The notes below the pieces were generated by a model, which saw only the letters and a list, made by a program, of their open reading frames with translations, searched no databases and was not told the DNA's origin. Below, one piece after another: positions 31,197 through 40,148 of a stretch of DNA of 53,074 bases. The position numbers were made by a program, and so were the translations under genes. The DNA comes from Pseudomonas sichuanensis (GTDB lineage: Bacteria; Pseudomonadota; Gammaproteobacteria; Pseudomonadales; Pseudomonadaceae): positions 1 to 53,074 of the forward strand of contig NZ_QKVM01000047.1 of NCBI RefSeq assembly GCF_003231305.1. The letters run 5' to 3'. The stretch's first letter is position 1. Every line of letters starts with the position of its first letter.

Positions 31197-33487
31197 CCCC
31201 GGAGCAAATGCGCGACGCTTCCTTGCTGGAGCTGTTCAGCCTGGAGGCAGAAGCCCAGACCCAGGTGCTCAGTGCCGGCCTGATGGCACTGGAGCGCAAC
31301 CCCGCCCAGCCTGACCAGCTCGAGGCCTGCATGCGTGCGGCCCATTCGCTCAAGGGCGCGGCACGGATCGTCGGCATCGACGCCGGCGTCAGCGTCGCCC
31401 ATGTGATGGAAGACTGCCTGGTGGCTGCGCAGGAGGGCCGCCTGCTGTTGCGCCCGGAGCATATCGACGCGCTGCTGCAAGGGACCGACCTGCTGATGCG
31501 CATCGCCACGCCGGGCGACCCGGCAGGCGAAGGTTTGGTGCCGGTGTTCCTCACCCAGATGGCCGGGCTGCTGGATTCGCCGCCGTCGGCCACCCAGGTG
31601 GCGCCGCCGTTGCCGACTGCAACGCCGCCAGCCATGGTCGCGCCGCCGCCGACCATGGAGCCTGAACCTGAACCGGTCGCCGAACCCGAAGCCGAGCCGG
31701 TCGTGCGGCCGAGGTCCGGCAAGCGCGGTGGCGAGGGTAGCGAGCGAGTGCTGCGGGTTACTGCCGACCGGCTTAACAGCCTGCTCGACCTGTCGAGCAA
31801 ATCGTTGGTCGAAACCCAGCGCCTGAAGCCTTATCTGGCGACCTTGCAGCGCCTCAAACGCATGCACGGCCAGGGCATGCGCGCCCTGGACGGGCTCAAG
31901 GCGCAGCTCGAAGACAGCGGCCAGGGCCCGGAAGTACTCGATGCCCTGGCCCAGACCCAGCAACTGCTGGCCGAAACCCAGCAGATCCTGCTGCAGCAGG
32001 CTGCCGACCTCGACGAATTCGGCTGGCAGGCCAGCCAGCGTGCCCAGTTGCTGTATGACACCGCACTGGCCTGTCGCATGCGCCCGTTCGCCGATGTGCT
32101 GACCGGTCAGAGCCGCATGGTGCGCGACCTGGGGCGCTCCCTGGGTAAACCGGTGCGGCTGCTGGTCGAAGGCGAGAAGACCCAGGTCGATCGCGACGTG
32201 CTGGAAAAGCTCGAAGCGCCGCTGACCCACCTGCTGCGCAATGCCGTCGACCATGGCATCGAGCTGCCCGAAAGGCGCCTGCTGGCCGGCAAGCCCGGCG
32301 AAGGCACGGTACGCCTGCGCGCCTCGCACCAGGCCGGGCTGCTGATTCTGGAACTGGCCGACGATGGCGCCGGCATCGACCTTGAGCGCTTGCGCCGCAG
32401 CATCGTCGAACGCGCGCTGTCGCCGGCCGAAACCGTGGCGCAGATGAGCGAGGCCGAGCTACTCACCTTCCTCTTCCTGCCCGGCTTCAGCCTGCGCGAT
32501 ACGGTCACCGAAGTGTCCGGGCGCGGGGTTGGCCTGGATGCGGTGCAGCACATGGTCCGCGAACTGCGCGGCTCGATCGAGCTGACCCAGGTGGCCGGGC
32601 AGGGTTGCTGCTTCCACCTGGAGGTGCCGCTGACCCTGTCGGTGGTGCGTAGCCTGGTGGTGGAAGTGGGCGGCGAGGCCTATGCCTTCCCGCTGGCGCA
32701 TATCGAGCGCACCCTCGATGTGCCGGCCGAAAGCATCGTGCAGATCGAAGGGCGCCAGCATTTCTGGCACGAGGACCGGCATATCGGCCTGGTCGCCGCC
32801 AGCCAGTTGCTCAACCGGCCAGCGACCCAGGACGCGGGCCAGAACCTGCGGGTGGTGGTGATTCGCGAGCGCGACCAGCTTTACGGCGTGGCCGTCGAGC
32901 GCCTGATCGGCGAGCGGGTGCTGGTGGTGATGCCGCTCGACCCGCGCCTGGGCAAGGTCCAGGACATTTCGTCCGGCGCCTTGCTCGACGATGGCTCGGT
33001 GGTGCTGATCATCGATGTCGAGGACCTGCTGCGCTCGGTGGACAAGCTGCTCAGCACCGGTCGCCTGGAGCGCATCGAACGTGGCGGCCAGCACGGCCGG
33101 GGCATTGCGCGCCGGCGCGTGCTGGTGGTCGATGACTCGCTCACCGTGCGCGAACTGCAACGTAAGCTGCTGGGCAACCGCGGCTACGAAGTGGCCGTGG
33201 CGGTGGATGGCATGGATGGCTGGAACGCCCTGCGCAGCGATGACTTCGACTTGCTGATCACCGATATCGACATGCCGCGCATGGACGGTATAGAACTGGT
33301 CACCCTGGTGCGTCGCGACCAGCGCCTGCAATCGCTGCCGGTCATGGTGGTGTCGTACAAGGACCGGGAAGAAGACCGGCGCCGTGGACTTGATGCCGGC
33401 GCCGACTATTATCTGGCCAAGGCCAGCTTCCATGACGATGCGTTGCTGGACGCCGTAGAGGAGCTGATCGGAGGTGCCCAGGGATGA
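31193..33487 (+). CDS. wspE: WspE, CheA-type hybrid histidine kinase with receiver
   Basis: A 764-residue kinase. The Hpt domain has the phospho-His H51 in AHSLKGAARIVG. A Pro-rich linker (about 125-170) follows, then the dimerisation and HATPase domains with the N box LLRNAVDHGIE, the G1 box DDGAGID and the G2 motif GRGVGLD. A CheW-like domain (about 475-610) and a C-terminal receiver (about 638-764) end the protein. The receiver acceptor is D691 (LLITDIDMPRMDG), with a switch at VVSYKDRE. It phosphorylates WspR and WspF. It overlaps neighbours by 4 bases on both sides. Confidence 0.96.
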   Translation: MTPEQMRDASLLELFSLEAEAQTQVLSAGLMALERNPAQPDQLEACMRAAHSLKGAARIVGIDAGVSVAHVMEDCLVAAQEGRLLLRPEHIDALLQGTDLLMRIATPGDPAGEGLVPVFLTQMAGLLDSPPSATQVAPPLPTATPPAMVAPPPTMEPEPEPVAEPEAEPVVRPRSGKRGGEGSERVLRVTADRLNSLLDLSSKSLVETQRLKPYLATLQRLKRMHGQGMRALDGLKAQLEDSGQGPEVLDALAQTQQLLAETQQILLQQAADLDEFGWQASQRAQLLYDTALACRMRPFADVLTGQSRMVRDLGRSLGKPVRLLVEGEKTQVDRDVLEKLEAPLTHLLRNAVDHGIELPERRLLAGKPGEGTVRLRASHQAGLLILELADDGAGIDLERLRRSIVERALSPAETVAQMSEAELLTFLFLPGFSLRDTVTEVSGRGVGLDAVQHMVRELRGSIELTQVAGQGCCFHLEVPLTLSVVRSLVVEVGGEAYAFPLAHIERTLDVPAESIVQIEGRQHFWHEDRHIGLVAASQLLNRPATQDAGQNLRVVVIRERDQLYGVAVERLIGERVLVVMPLDPRLGKVQDISSGALLDDGSVVLIIDVEDLLRSVDKLLSTGRLERIERGGQHGRGIARRRVLVVDDSLTVRELQRKLLGNRGYEVAVAVDGMDGWNALRSDDFDLLITDIDMPRMDGIELVTLVRRDQRLQSLPVMVVSYKDREEDRRRGLDAGADYYLAKASFHDDALLDAVEELIGGAQG

Positions 33488-34497
33488 AGATCGCCATCGT
33501 CAATGACATGCCCATGGCTGTGGAGGCCCTGCGCCGAGCGCTGGCCTTCGAGCCGGCGCATGAGGTGGTGTGGGTCGCCGGCAATGGCGCCGAGGCGGTG
33601 CAACGCTGTACCGAACAGCTCCCGGACCTGATCCTGATGGACCTGATCATGCCGGTGATGGACGGTGTCGAGGCGACCCGGCGGATCATGGCCGAGACCC
33701 CCTGCGCCATCGTCATCGTCACCGTCGACCGCAAGCAGAACGTGCACCGGGTATTCGAGGCCATGGGCCATGGGGCCCTGGACGTGGTCGACACGCCGGC
33801 ACTGGGCGCGGGCGATGCCCGCGAGGCGGCGGCGCCGCTGTTGCGCAAGATCCTCAATATCGGCTGGCTGATCGGCCAGCAGCGGCCCAGCGCCCCACAG
33901 CCGGTGCGTACGCCCTTGCGTGAGGCATCCCAGCGCCGCGGCCTGGTGGCCATCGGCTCGTCGGCTGGCGGGCCGGCGGCACTGGAGGTGTTGCTCAAGG
34001 GGCTGCCCAAGGCTTTTGGGGCGGCCATCGTGCTGGTCCAGCACGTCGACCAGGTATTCGCCGGCGGCATGGCCGAATGGCTCAGCACGGCGAGCGGCCA
34101 CTCGGTACGCCTGGCCCGCGAAGGCGAGCCACCGCAGCCGGGGCAGGTCCTGCTGGCCGGCACCAACCACCACATCCGCCTGCTGCACAACGGTCAGTTG
34201 GCCTACACTGCCGAGCCGGTCAATGAAATCTACCGGCCTTCGATCGACGTGTTCTTCGAAAGCGTGGCGCGCTACTGGTCGGGCGACGCGGTGGGCGTAC
34301 TGCTCACCGGCATGGGCCGCGATGGTGCCCAGGGCCTGAAGCTGATGCGTCAGCAGGGTTTTCTGACCATTGCCCAGGACCAGCAGAGCAGTGCGGTATA
34401 CGGCATGCCCAAGGCCGCTGCGGCCATCGACGCCGCAGTGGAAATCCGCCCGCTGGAACGCATCGCCGGGCGACTGACGGAACTCTTTTCGAAATGA
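33484..34497 (+). CDS. wspF: WspF, CheB-like methylesterase
   Basis: A 337-residue methylesterase that demethylates WspA and acts as the brake of the pathway; loss of WspF in pseudomonads gives wrinkly, hyper-biofilm colonies. The receiver (about 1-110) has D53 in LILMDLIMPVMDG. After a linker, the CheB domain has the nucleophile S160 in AIGSSAGGPAALEVLL, the His in VLVQHVDQVF and the Asp in GVLLTGMGRDGAQG. The frame is intact and full length, so no spontaneous wsp mutation is seen. It overlaps wspE by 4 bases. Confidence 0.96.
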   Translation: MKIAIVNDMPMAVEALRRALAFEPAHEVVWVAGNGAEAVQRCTEQLPDLILMDLIMPVMDGVEATRRIMAETPCAIVIVTVDRKQNVHRVFEAMGHGALDVVDTPALGAGDAREAAAPLLRKILNIGWLIGQQRPSAPQPVRTPLREASQRRGLVAIGSSAGGPAALEVLLKGLPKAFGAAIVLVQHVDQVFAGGMAEWLSTASGHSVRLAREGEPPQPGQVLLAGTNHHIRLLHNGQLAYTAEPVNEIYRPSIDVFFESVARYWSGDAVGVLLTGMGRDGAQGLKLMRQQGFLTIAQDQQSSAVYGMPKAAAAIDAAVEIRPLERIAGRLTELFSK

Positions 34498-34548
34498 CGA
34501 CAAGTATTGAGGCACGCCGCCTGGCCGGCCGTGACCGGGTGACCCGCA

Positions 34549-35553
34549 ATGACTGATCTACCGATCGAAGGTTTCACGACCATCAACGAAGGCGCGGCGA
34601 TGGTCCTGCTGGTGGACGATCAGGCAATGATCGGCGAAGCGGTGCGCCGTGGCCTGGCCTATGAAGAGAACATCGACTTCCATTTCTGCGCCGACCCGCA
34701 TCAGGCGGTGGCCCAGGCCATGCGGATCAAGCCCACGGTGATCCTCCAGGACCTGATCATGCCGGGCCTCGATGGCCTGACCCTGGTGCGTGAGTACCGC
34801 AACAACCCGGCCACCCAGGACATCCCGATCATCGTCCTGTCGACCAAGGAAGATCCGCTGGTCAAGAGCGCGGCTTTCGCCGCCGGGGCCAACGACTACC
34901 TGGTGAAACTGCCCGACACCATCGAGCTGGTGGCACGCATCCGTTACCACTCGCGCTCGTACCTGACCTTGCTACAGCGCGACGAGGCCTACCGCGCCCT
35001 GCGCGTGAGCCAGCAGCAGTTGCTGGACACCAACCTGATGCTGCAGCGGCTGATGAACTCCGACGGCCTGACCGGGCTGTCCAACCGCCGCCACTTCGAC
35101 GAATACCTGGAGCTGGAGTGGCGGCGGGCCATTCGCGAGCAGCAGCAACTGTCGCTGCTGATGATCGATGTCGACTACTTCAAGGCATTCAACGACAGTT
35201 TCGGCCACCTGGCCGGTGATGAGGCCTTGCGTCAGGTGGCCGAGGCCATTCGTGGTTGCTGCTCGAGGCCCAGTGATTTGCCGGCGCGCTACGGTGGCGA
35301 GGAGTTTGCCCTGGTGCTGCCCAACACTTCGCCGGGCGGCGCGCGGCTGATTGCCGAAAAGTTGCGTCAGACCATCATGGGTTTGAACATTGACCATACT
35401 GTGCCCGAGCACGGTTCGCACTTGACCGTAAGCATCGGCCTGGCCACCCAGACGCCGGCCGTCGGCAGCCATTGCCGGCAGTTGATCTCGGCGGCGGACA
35501 AGGGGCTATACCAGGCCAAGAACAATGGCCGTAACCAGGTAGGTATTGCCTGA
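34549..35553 (+). CDS. wspR: WspR, receiver-GGDEF diguanylate cyclase
   Basis: A 334-residue output enzyme that makes cyclic-di-GMP when phosphorylated. The receiver has D68 (PTVILQDLIMPGLDG). A helical linker (ALRVSQQQLLDTNLMLQRLM) leads into the GGDEF domain. The catalytic motif is GGEEF (about 249-253) and the inhibitory I-site R240-P-S-D243 precedes it, so product inhibition is expected. It lies 51 bases after wspF, unlike the tightly overlapping upstream genes, and no strong Shine-Dalgarno is seen. The ATG is the first start after an in-frame stop codon. Confidence 0.97.
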   Translation: MTDLPIEGFTTINEGAAMVLLVDDQAMIGEAVRRGLAYEENIDFHFCADPHQAVAQAMRIKPTVILQDLIMPGLDGLTLVREYRNNPATQDIPIIVLSTKEDPLVKSAAFAAGANDYLVKLPDTIELVARIRYHSRSYLTLLQRDEAYRALRVSQQQLLDTNLMLQRLMNSDGLTGLSNRRHFDEYLELEWRRAIREQQQLSLLMIDVDYFKAFNDSFGHLAGDEALRQVAEAIRGCCSRPSDLPARYGGEEFALVLPNTSPGGARLIAEKLRQTIMGLNIDHTVPEHGSHLTVSIGLATQTPAVGSHCRQLISAADKGLYQAKNNGRNQVGIA

Positions 35554-35583
35554 TCGCGACACCCTCACGCTGACGCCATCCCC

Positions 35584-35700
35584 TGTAGGCGCGGCCTTGT
35601 GCCGCGAAAGGAGCGCGTAGCGGTCCCGGCGGTAGCGGCTTTGACACTGAGATCCCGGGGCCGCCTTGCGGCCCATCGCGGCACAAGGCCGCTCCTACAA
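35584..35700. repeat. REP-like inverted pair (GGCCTTGTGCCGCG class)
   Basis: The element TGTAGGCGCGGCCTTGTGCC... on the left (35584-35610) and its inverted partner CGCGGCACAAGGCCGCTCCT... on the right (35676-35700) enclose a small GC-rich hairpin. It lies between wspR and prfB. Confidence 0.75.
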
Positions 35701-35763
35701 GGGCCGTGCATGGCTGATTGCGACGCCTGCCCGGCGGGTCTGCCGTCATGGCGCGGACTCGGT

Positions 35764-35769
35764 TATACT
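35764..35769 (+). promoter_or_regulatory. Candidate prfB -10 box
   Basis: TATACT in GGTTATACTCGCGGG lies 40 bases before the prfB ATG. A poor -35 (CTGCCG at 35740) sits 18 bases upstream. Plausible but not certain. Confidence 0.35.
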
Positions 35770-35809
35770 CGCGGGCTTTTCACCGAATTCGCACGAGAGC
35801 TGCCCGCCC

Positions 35810-36905
35810 ATGGAAATCCAACCGATCCTGAACACCATCAAGGACCTCACCGAGCGTTCCCAGTCTATTCGGGGGTATCTTTGACTACGATCACAAGCAT
35901 GATCGTCTGGTCGAAGTAAACCGCGAGCTGGAAGACGCCGCCGTCTGGAACAAGCCCGAGTACGCTCAGGCCCTGGGCCGCGAGCGTGCCATGCTGGCGC
36001 AGGTGGTCGAGACCCTGGACAAACTGTCCAACGGCCTGGGCGACTGCAAGGACCTGCTCGACATGGCCGTCGAGGAAGCTGACGAAGGCGCCGTGAGCGA
36101 TGTCGTGACCGAGCTGCAAGGGCTTGAGGAATCCCTCGCCCAGCTCGAGTTCCGTCGCATGTTCAGCGGCGAGATGGACCCGAACAACGCCTACCTGGAC
36201 ATCCAGGCCGGCTCCGGCGGCACCGAGGCGCAGGACTGGGCCAACATCCTGCTGCGCATGTACCTGCGCTGGGCCGACAAGCGCGGTTTCGACGCCACCA
36301 TCATCGAACTGTCCGAAGGTGAAGTCGCCGGCATCAAGGGCGCCACCGTGCACATCAAGGGCGAGTACGCCTTCGGCTGGCTGCGCACCGAGATCGGCGT
36401 GCACCGCCTGGTGCGCAAGAGCCCGTTCGACTCCGGCGCCCGCCGTCACACCTCGTTCTCGGCGGTATTCGTCTCGCCCGAGATCGACGACAAGGTCGAG
36501 ATCGAGATCAACCCGTCCGACCTGCGTATCGACACCTACCGCTCCTCCGGCGCCGGTGGCCAGCACGTCAACACCACCGACTCGGCGGTGCGTATCACCC
36601 ACGTGCCGACCAACACCGTGGTGGCCTGCCAGAACGAACGTTCCCAGCACGCCAACAAGGACACCGCCATGAAAATGCTGCGGGCCAAGTTGTACGAGCT
36701 GGAAATGCAGAAGCGCAACGCCGCCTCGCAAGCCCTGGAAGACAGCAAGTCGGACATCGGCTGGGGGCACCAGATCCGCTCCTATGTACTCGATGACTCG
36801 CGTATCAAGGACCTGCGTACCGGCGTCGAGCGCAGCGACTGCAACAAAGTCCTCGACGGCGATATCGACCAGTACCTCGAAGCGAGCCTCAAGCAGGGGC
36901 TGTAA
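35810..36905 (+). CDS. prfB: Peptide chain release factor 2 (programmed +1 frameshift)
   Basis: A 364-residue RF2 that reads UGA and UAA stops. The first 24 codons (MEIQPILNTIKDLTERSQSI...) end in an in-frame TGA at 35882-35884. Translation continues in the +1 frame from GAC at 35883, so the coding sequence is join(35810..35881, 35883..36905). The stop-recognising SPF motif appears in KSPFDSGARRHTS, and GGQ is in SSGAGGQHVNTTDSAV. Low RF2 favours frameshifting, giving autoregulation. The gene is intact and is not a pseudogene. lysS follows, as in most gammaproteobacteria. Confidence 0.97.
35870..35885 (+). promoter_or_regulatory. prfB programmed frameshift site
   Basis: The sequence CGG GGG TAT CTT TGA C carries an SD-like G run three bases before the slippery CTT codon and a UGA C stop context. 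It matches the canonical AGG GGG TAT CTT TGA C except for C in place of the first A. Confidence 0.95.
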
Positions 36906-36926
36906 GCATCTACGCCGTGGCAGGCC

Positions 36927-36951
36927 CGTGGGAGCGGGCTTGCCCCGCGAT
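36927..36951. repeat. Single REP element between prfB and lysS
   Basis: One copy of the CGTGGGAGCGGGCTTGCCCC-type REP core, without an inverted partner. It lies 21 bases after the prfB stop. Confidence 0.85.
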
Positions 36952-36997
36952 CCCTCACCCGCGAGGGCAACGAACACCTGATGGAAAGAATGACGAC

Positions 36998-38500
36998 ATG
37001 AGCGACCTCAAGACCGAATCGCAAGACCTGCAACAGGAAGAAAACGCCCTGATCGCGCTGCGCAAGGAAAAGCTTGCCGCCGAGCGCGCCAAGGGCAACG
37101 CCTTCCCCAACGACTTCCGTCGCGACAGCTACTGCAACGACCTGCAGAAACAGTACGCGGACAAGACCAAGGAAGAGCTGGAAGCAGCCGCGATCCCGGT
37201 CAAGGTGGCTGGCCGCATCATGCTCAACCGTGGCTCGTTCATGGTGATCCAGGACATGACCGGTCGCATCCAGGTCTACGTCAACCGCAAGACCCTGTCC
37301 GAAGACACCCTGGCCGCGGTCAAGACCTGGGACCTGGGCGACATCATCAGCGCCGAAGGCACCCTGGCCCGTTCCGGCAAGGGCGACCTGTACGTCGAAA
37401 TGACCAACGTGCGCCTGCTGACCAAGTCGCTGCGCCCGCTGCCGGACAAGCACCACGGCCTGACCGACACCGAGCAGCGCTACCGCCAGCGCTACGTCGA
37501 CCTGATGGTCAACGAGGAAACCCGCCACACCTTCCGTGTGCGCTCGCAGGTGATCTCGCACATCCGCAAATTCCTGATCGAGCGTGACTTCCTCGAAGTC
37601 GAAACGCCGATGCTGCAGACCATCCCCGGCGGCGCCGCGGCCAAGCCGTTCGAAACCCACCACAACGCGCTGGACATGGCCATGTTCCTGCGTATCGCCC
37701 CGGAGCTGTACCTCAAGCGCCTGGTGGTCGGTGGCTTCGAAAAGGTGTTCGAGATCAACCGCAACTTCCGTAACGAAGGCGTTTCGACTCGTCACAACCC
37801 TGAATTCACCATGCTCGAGTTCTACCAGGCCTACGCTGACTATCGCGACAACATGGACCTCACCGAGGAACTGTTCCGTGAGCTGGCGCAGCTGGTACTG
37901 GGTTCCACCGACGTGCCGTACGGCGACAAGGTGTTCCACTTCGGCGAGCCGTTCGTGCGCCTGTCGGTGTTCGACTCGATCCTCAAGTACAACCCAGAGC
38001 TGACCGCTGCCGATCTGCAGGATGTCGACAAGGCCCGCGCCATCGCCAAGAAAGCCGGTGCCAAGGTGCTCGGCCACGAAGGCCTGGGCAAGCTGCAGGT
38101 GATGATTTTCGAAGAGCTGGTGGAGCACAAGCTGGAGCAGCCGCACTTCATTACCGAGTACCCGTTCGAAGTGTCGCCGCTGGCCCGTCGCAACGACGAC
38201 AACCCGGCTGTTACCGACCGCTTCGAGCTGTTCATCGGTGGCCGCGAAATCGCCAACGCCTACTCCGAGCTCAACGACGCCGAAGACCAAGCCGAGCGCT
38301 TCCTGGCCCAGGTGGCCGAGAAAGACGCCGGTGACGACGAAGCCATGCACTACGACGCCGACTTCGTTCGCGCCCTGGAGTACGGCATGCCGCCGACCGC
38401 CGGTGAAGGCATCGGTATCGACCGCCTGGTCATGCTGCTGACCAACTCGCCGTCGATCCGCGACGTGATCCTGTTCCCGCACATGCGTCCGCAGGCCTGA
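36998..38500 (+). CDS. lysS: Lysyl-tRNA synthetase (class II)
   Basis: A 500-residue enzyme that charges tRNA-Lys. An N-terminal OB-fold anticodon-binding domain (about 60-165, VAGRIMLNRGSFMVIQDMTG) precedes the class II core. Motif 2 is FEINRNFRNEGVSTRHNPEF, and motif 3 is GEGIGIDRLVMLLTNSPSIR. The start at 36998 (MSDLKTESQDLQ) is by homology; the frame is open further upstream across the REP element, but that is not coding. It is the usual neighbour of prfB. Confidence 0.98.
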   Translation: MSDLKTESQDLQQEENALIALRKEKLAAERAKGNAFPNDFRRDSYCNDLQKQYADKTKEELEAAAIPVKVAGRIMLNRGSFMVIQDMTGRIQVYVNRKTLSEDTLAAVKTWDLGDIISAEGTLARSGKGDLYVEMTNVRLLTKSLRPLPDKHHGLTDTEQRYRQRYVDLMVNEETRHTFRVRSQVISHIRKFLIERDFLEVETPMLQTIPGGAAAKPFETHHNALDMAMFLRIAPELYLKRLVVGGFEKVFEINRNFRNEGVSTRHNPEFTMLEFYQAYADYRDNMDLTEELFRELAQLVLGSTDVPYGDKVFHFGEPFVRLSVFDSILKYNPELTAADLQDVDKARAIAKKAGAKVLGHEGLGKLQVMIFEELVEHKLEQPHFITEYPFEVSPLARRNDDNPAVTDRFELFIGGREIANAYSELNDAEDQAERFLAQVAEKDAGDDEAMHYDADFVRALEYGMPPTAGEGIGIDRLVMLLTNSPSIRDVILFPHMRPQA

Positions 38501-38510
38501 GTGTCCTGAA

Positions 38511-38537
38511 CAAGCCGCCTTTCGAGGCGGCTTTTTC
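38511..38537 (+). terminator. Rho-independent terminator of lysS
   Basis: The stem AGCCGCCT / AGGCGGCT is closed by a TTCG tetraloop and followed by TTTTTC, 12 bases after the lysS stop. Confidence 0.92.
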
Positions 38538-38576
38538 TTGCCTGTACACTTGTACTGGCTGTACCGGCGTCTTCGC

Positions 38577-38682
38577 GGCTAAAGCCGCTCCTACAGGGAC
38601 CGTGCAGTACTTGTGGGAGCGGCTAAAGCCGCTCCTACAGGGACCGTGCAGTACTTGTGGGAGCGGCTTTAGCCGCGAAGAG
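38577..38682. repeat. Tandem 44-bp duplication of a REP-containing unit
   Basis: Two identical 44-base units (38577-38620 and 38621-38664) begin GGCTAAAGCCGCTCCTACAG and end GTGGGAGC. A partial third unit is GGCTTTAGCCGCGAAG. The repeats contain the GGCTAAAGCC palindrome class. Confidence 0.92.
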
Positions 38683-38718
38683 GCCGGCACTGAACAACCA
38701 TTTTCATGAGGTATCACC

Positions 38719-39435
38719 GTGACACCTGCCATGCCTCACCAGGGCGCCGCCGGCATCGCCACCGCCGTCGCCGAAAGCGTGCAATACCAGGGTCGCAAGA
38801 CCGCCCGCCAGGGCAGCGAGCAGCGCCGCCAGCAGATCCTTGACGCCGCCATGCGCATCGTCGTGCGCGACGGCGTGCGTGGTGTGCGCCACCGTGCCGT
38901 GGCCGCCGAGGCCGGCGTGCCGCTGTCGGCCACCACTTACTACTTCAAGGACATCCAGGACCTGCTGGCCGATACCTTCGCCCAGTACGTCGAACGCAGC
39001 GCTGCGTATATGGCCAAGCTCTGGGCCAACACCGAGGGCGTGCTGCGCCAGTTGCTCGCCCAGGGCGATGGCAGCCCGCAGGCGCGGGCGCGCCTGGCCG
39101 ACGAGGTGGCGCGCATGACCGCCGACTACGTGACCCGCCAGCTGCACAACCGTCGCGACTTCCTCATGGCCGAGCAGGCCTTCCGCCAGGAAGCGCTGCT
39201 GTGCCCGCGCCTGGCCGAACTGGTGTGCGCCCATGAGCAGATCCTGCTGCACGGCGCGCGGCAGATGCTCCAGGTGGTCGGCTCGCGCCAGCCCGCGCAG
39301 GATGCGCAGATGTTGACGGCGATAATCGAGCAGATGGAATATCAGGGCCTGCTCAAGGACGCGAATGCGCAGGCCGATGAGCAGATGCTCGCTATCCTTG
39401 TCCGATACCTGCAGATGGTGCTGGCCTCGGCTTGA
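38719..39435 (+). CDS. TetR family transcriptional regulator
   Basis: A 238-residue regulator. After a 30-residue low-complexity N-terminus comes the TetR helix-turn-helix (about 35-80): RRQQILDAAMRIVVRDGVRG then AVAAEAGVPLSATTYYFKDI. The C-terminal ligand domain is divergent. The gene starts with GTG, with GAGG eight bases upstream; the next ATG codon (38731) lacks a ribosome-binding site. From memory the same regulator lies beside lysS in P. aeruginosa (PA3699). The ligand and targets are unknown. It overlaps the frame of the next lipoprotein gene only slightly. Confidence 0.9.
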   Translation: MTPAMPHQGAAGIATAVAESVQYQGRKTARQGSEQRRQQILDAAMRIVVRDGVRGVRHRAVAAEAGVPLSATTYYFKDIQDLLADTFAQYVERSAAYMAKLWANTEGVLRQLLAQGDGSPQARARLADEVARMTADYVTRQLHNRRDFLMAEQAFRQEALLCPRLAELVCAHEQILLHGARQMLQVVGSRQPAQDAQMLTAIIEQMEYQGLLKDANAQADEQMLAILVRYLQMVLASA

Positions 39436-39464
39436 GCTGCGCACGAATTCTCAAGGAGAACCCG

Positions 39465-40013
39465 ATGAAAGCCTGGCGTGTGGTGTTGTTGACGGTGTCA
39501 TTCCTCTTGCTTGGCGGCTGTCTGGTGGCTTTCCATGAACCGCTGCCGAGCAATCAGGCCGCGCCCAAGGCCCTGCTCGGCAAGTGGAGCAGCAAGGACG
39601 CCTGGGGCGAGCCACTGAAACTTACCATCAGCCGCAGCGGCGGCGATGCCTACAAGGCGGTGGCGACCGCCAAGGGCAAGGCCCCTGAAGAGTACGTGTT
39701 CACGGTGTCGCGCCATGGCAACCGCTGGTACATGTCGGCCGGTGTGCCCAAGCGGCTGGGCGGCAACTTCCTGATTGGCGGTTTCGATATCGTCGAGGGC
39801 AAGGAGCTGGTGGTCTACAACCTCGATGTCGAGCAGGTGCAGCAGGCCGTCGACAAGAAGGAACTGAGTGGGCGAAGCATCGAAGTCCCCGAAGAGAATG
39901 GCGAGGGTGTGCTGATCGACAGCCCGTCGGCGCGCGTGCTGGCGTACCTGGACGACCCGGCCAACTCCGACCTGTTCGTCGAGGTGGCGCGCTTCCAGCG
40001 CTCCGGCAAATGA
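39465..40013 (+). CDS. Putative lipoprotein (PA3698-like)
   Basis: A 182-residue lipoprotein. The signal peptide MKAWRVVLLTVSFLLLGGC has the lipobox LGGC (C19). The mature part starts LVAFHEPLPSNQAAPKALLG and looks like a small beta-rich domain (LLGKWSSKDAWGEPLKLTIS). The start at 39465 has AAGGAG seven bases upstream. It follows the TetR gene by 29 bases and is likely co-transcribed. Function is unknown. Confidence 0.85.
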   Translation: MKAWRVVLLTVSFLLLGGCLVAFHEPLPSNQAAPKALLGKWSSKDAWGEPLKLTISRSGGDAYKAVATAKGKAPEEYVFTVSRHGNRWYMSAGVPKRLGGNFLIGGFDIVEGKELVVYNLDVEQVQQAVDKKELSGRSIEVPEENGEGVLIDSPSARVLAYLDDPANSDLFVEVARFQRSGK

Positions 40014-40020
40014 CCGTGTC

Positions 40021-40114
40021 GGCCTCTTCGCGGCTAAAGCCGCTCCCACAGGCGTATTGCCAGGCCTCAGGGCTGTGATATCCCTGTAGGAGCGGCTTTA
40101 GCCGCGAAGAGGCC
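40021..40114. repeat. REP inverted pair (GGCTAAAGCC class)
   Basis: The left element GGCCTCTTCGCGGCTAAAGC (from 40021) and the inverted right element ending GCCGCGAAGAGGCC (to 40114) enclose about 35 bases. Same class as the tandem units at 38577. Confidence 0.85.
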
Positions 40115-40148
40115 GGTTCAGGTGTCTTGTTCTTGAAAGGAGTCCCCG

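Noticed and set aside
30701..32329. A 542-codon open frame on the minus strand
   Set aside because: It is antisense to wspD/wspE and carries no domain pattern.
35810..36905. prfB as a frameshifted pseudogene
   Set aside because: The in-frame TGA is the known programmed +1 site with SD-like stimulator; both parts are conserved.
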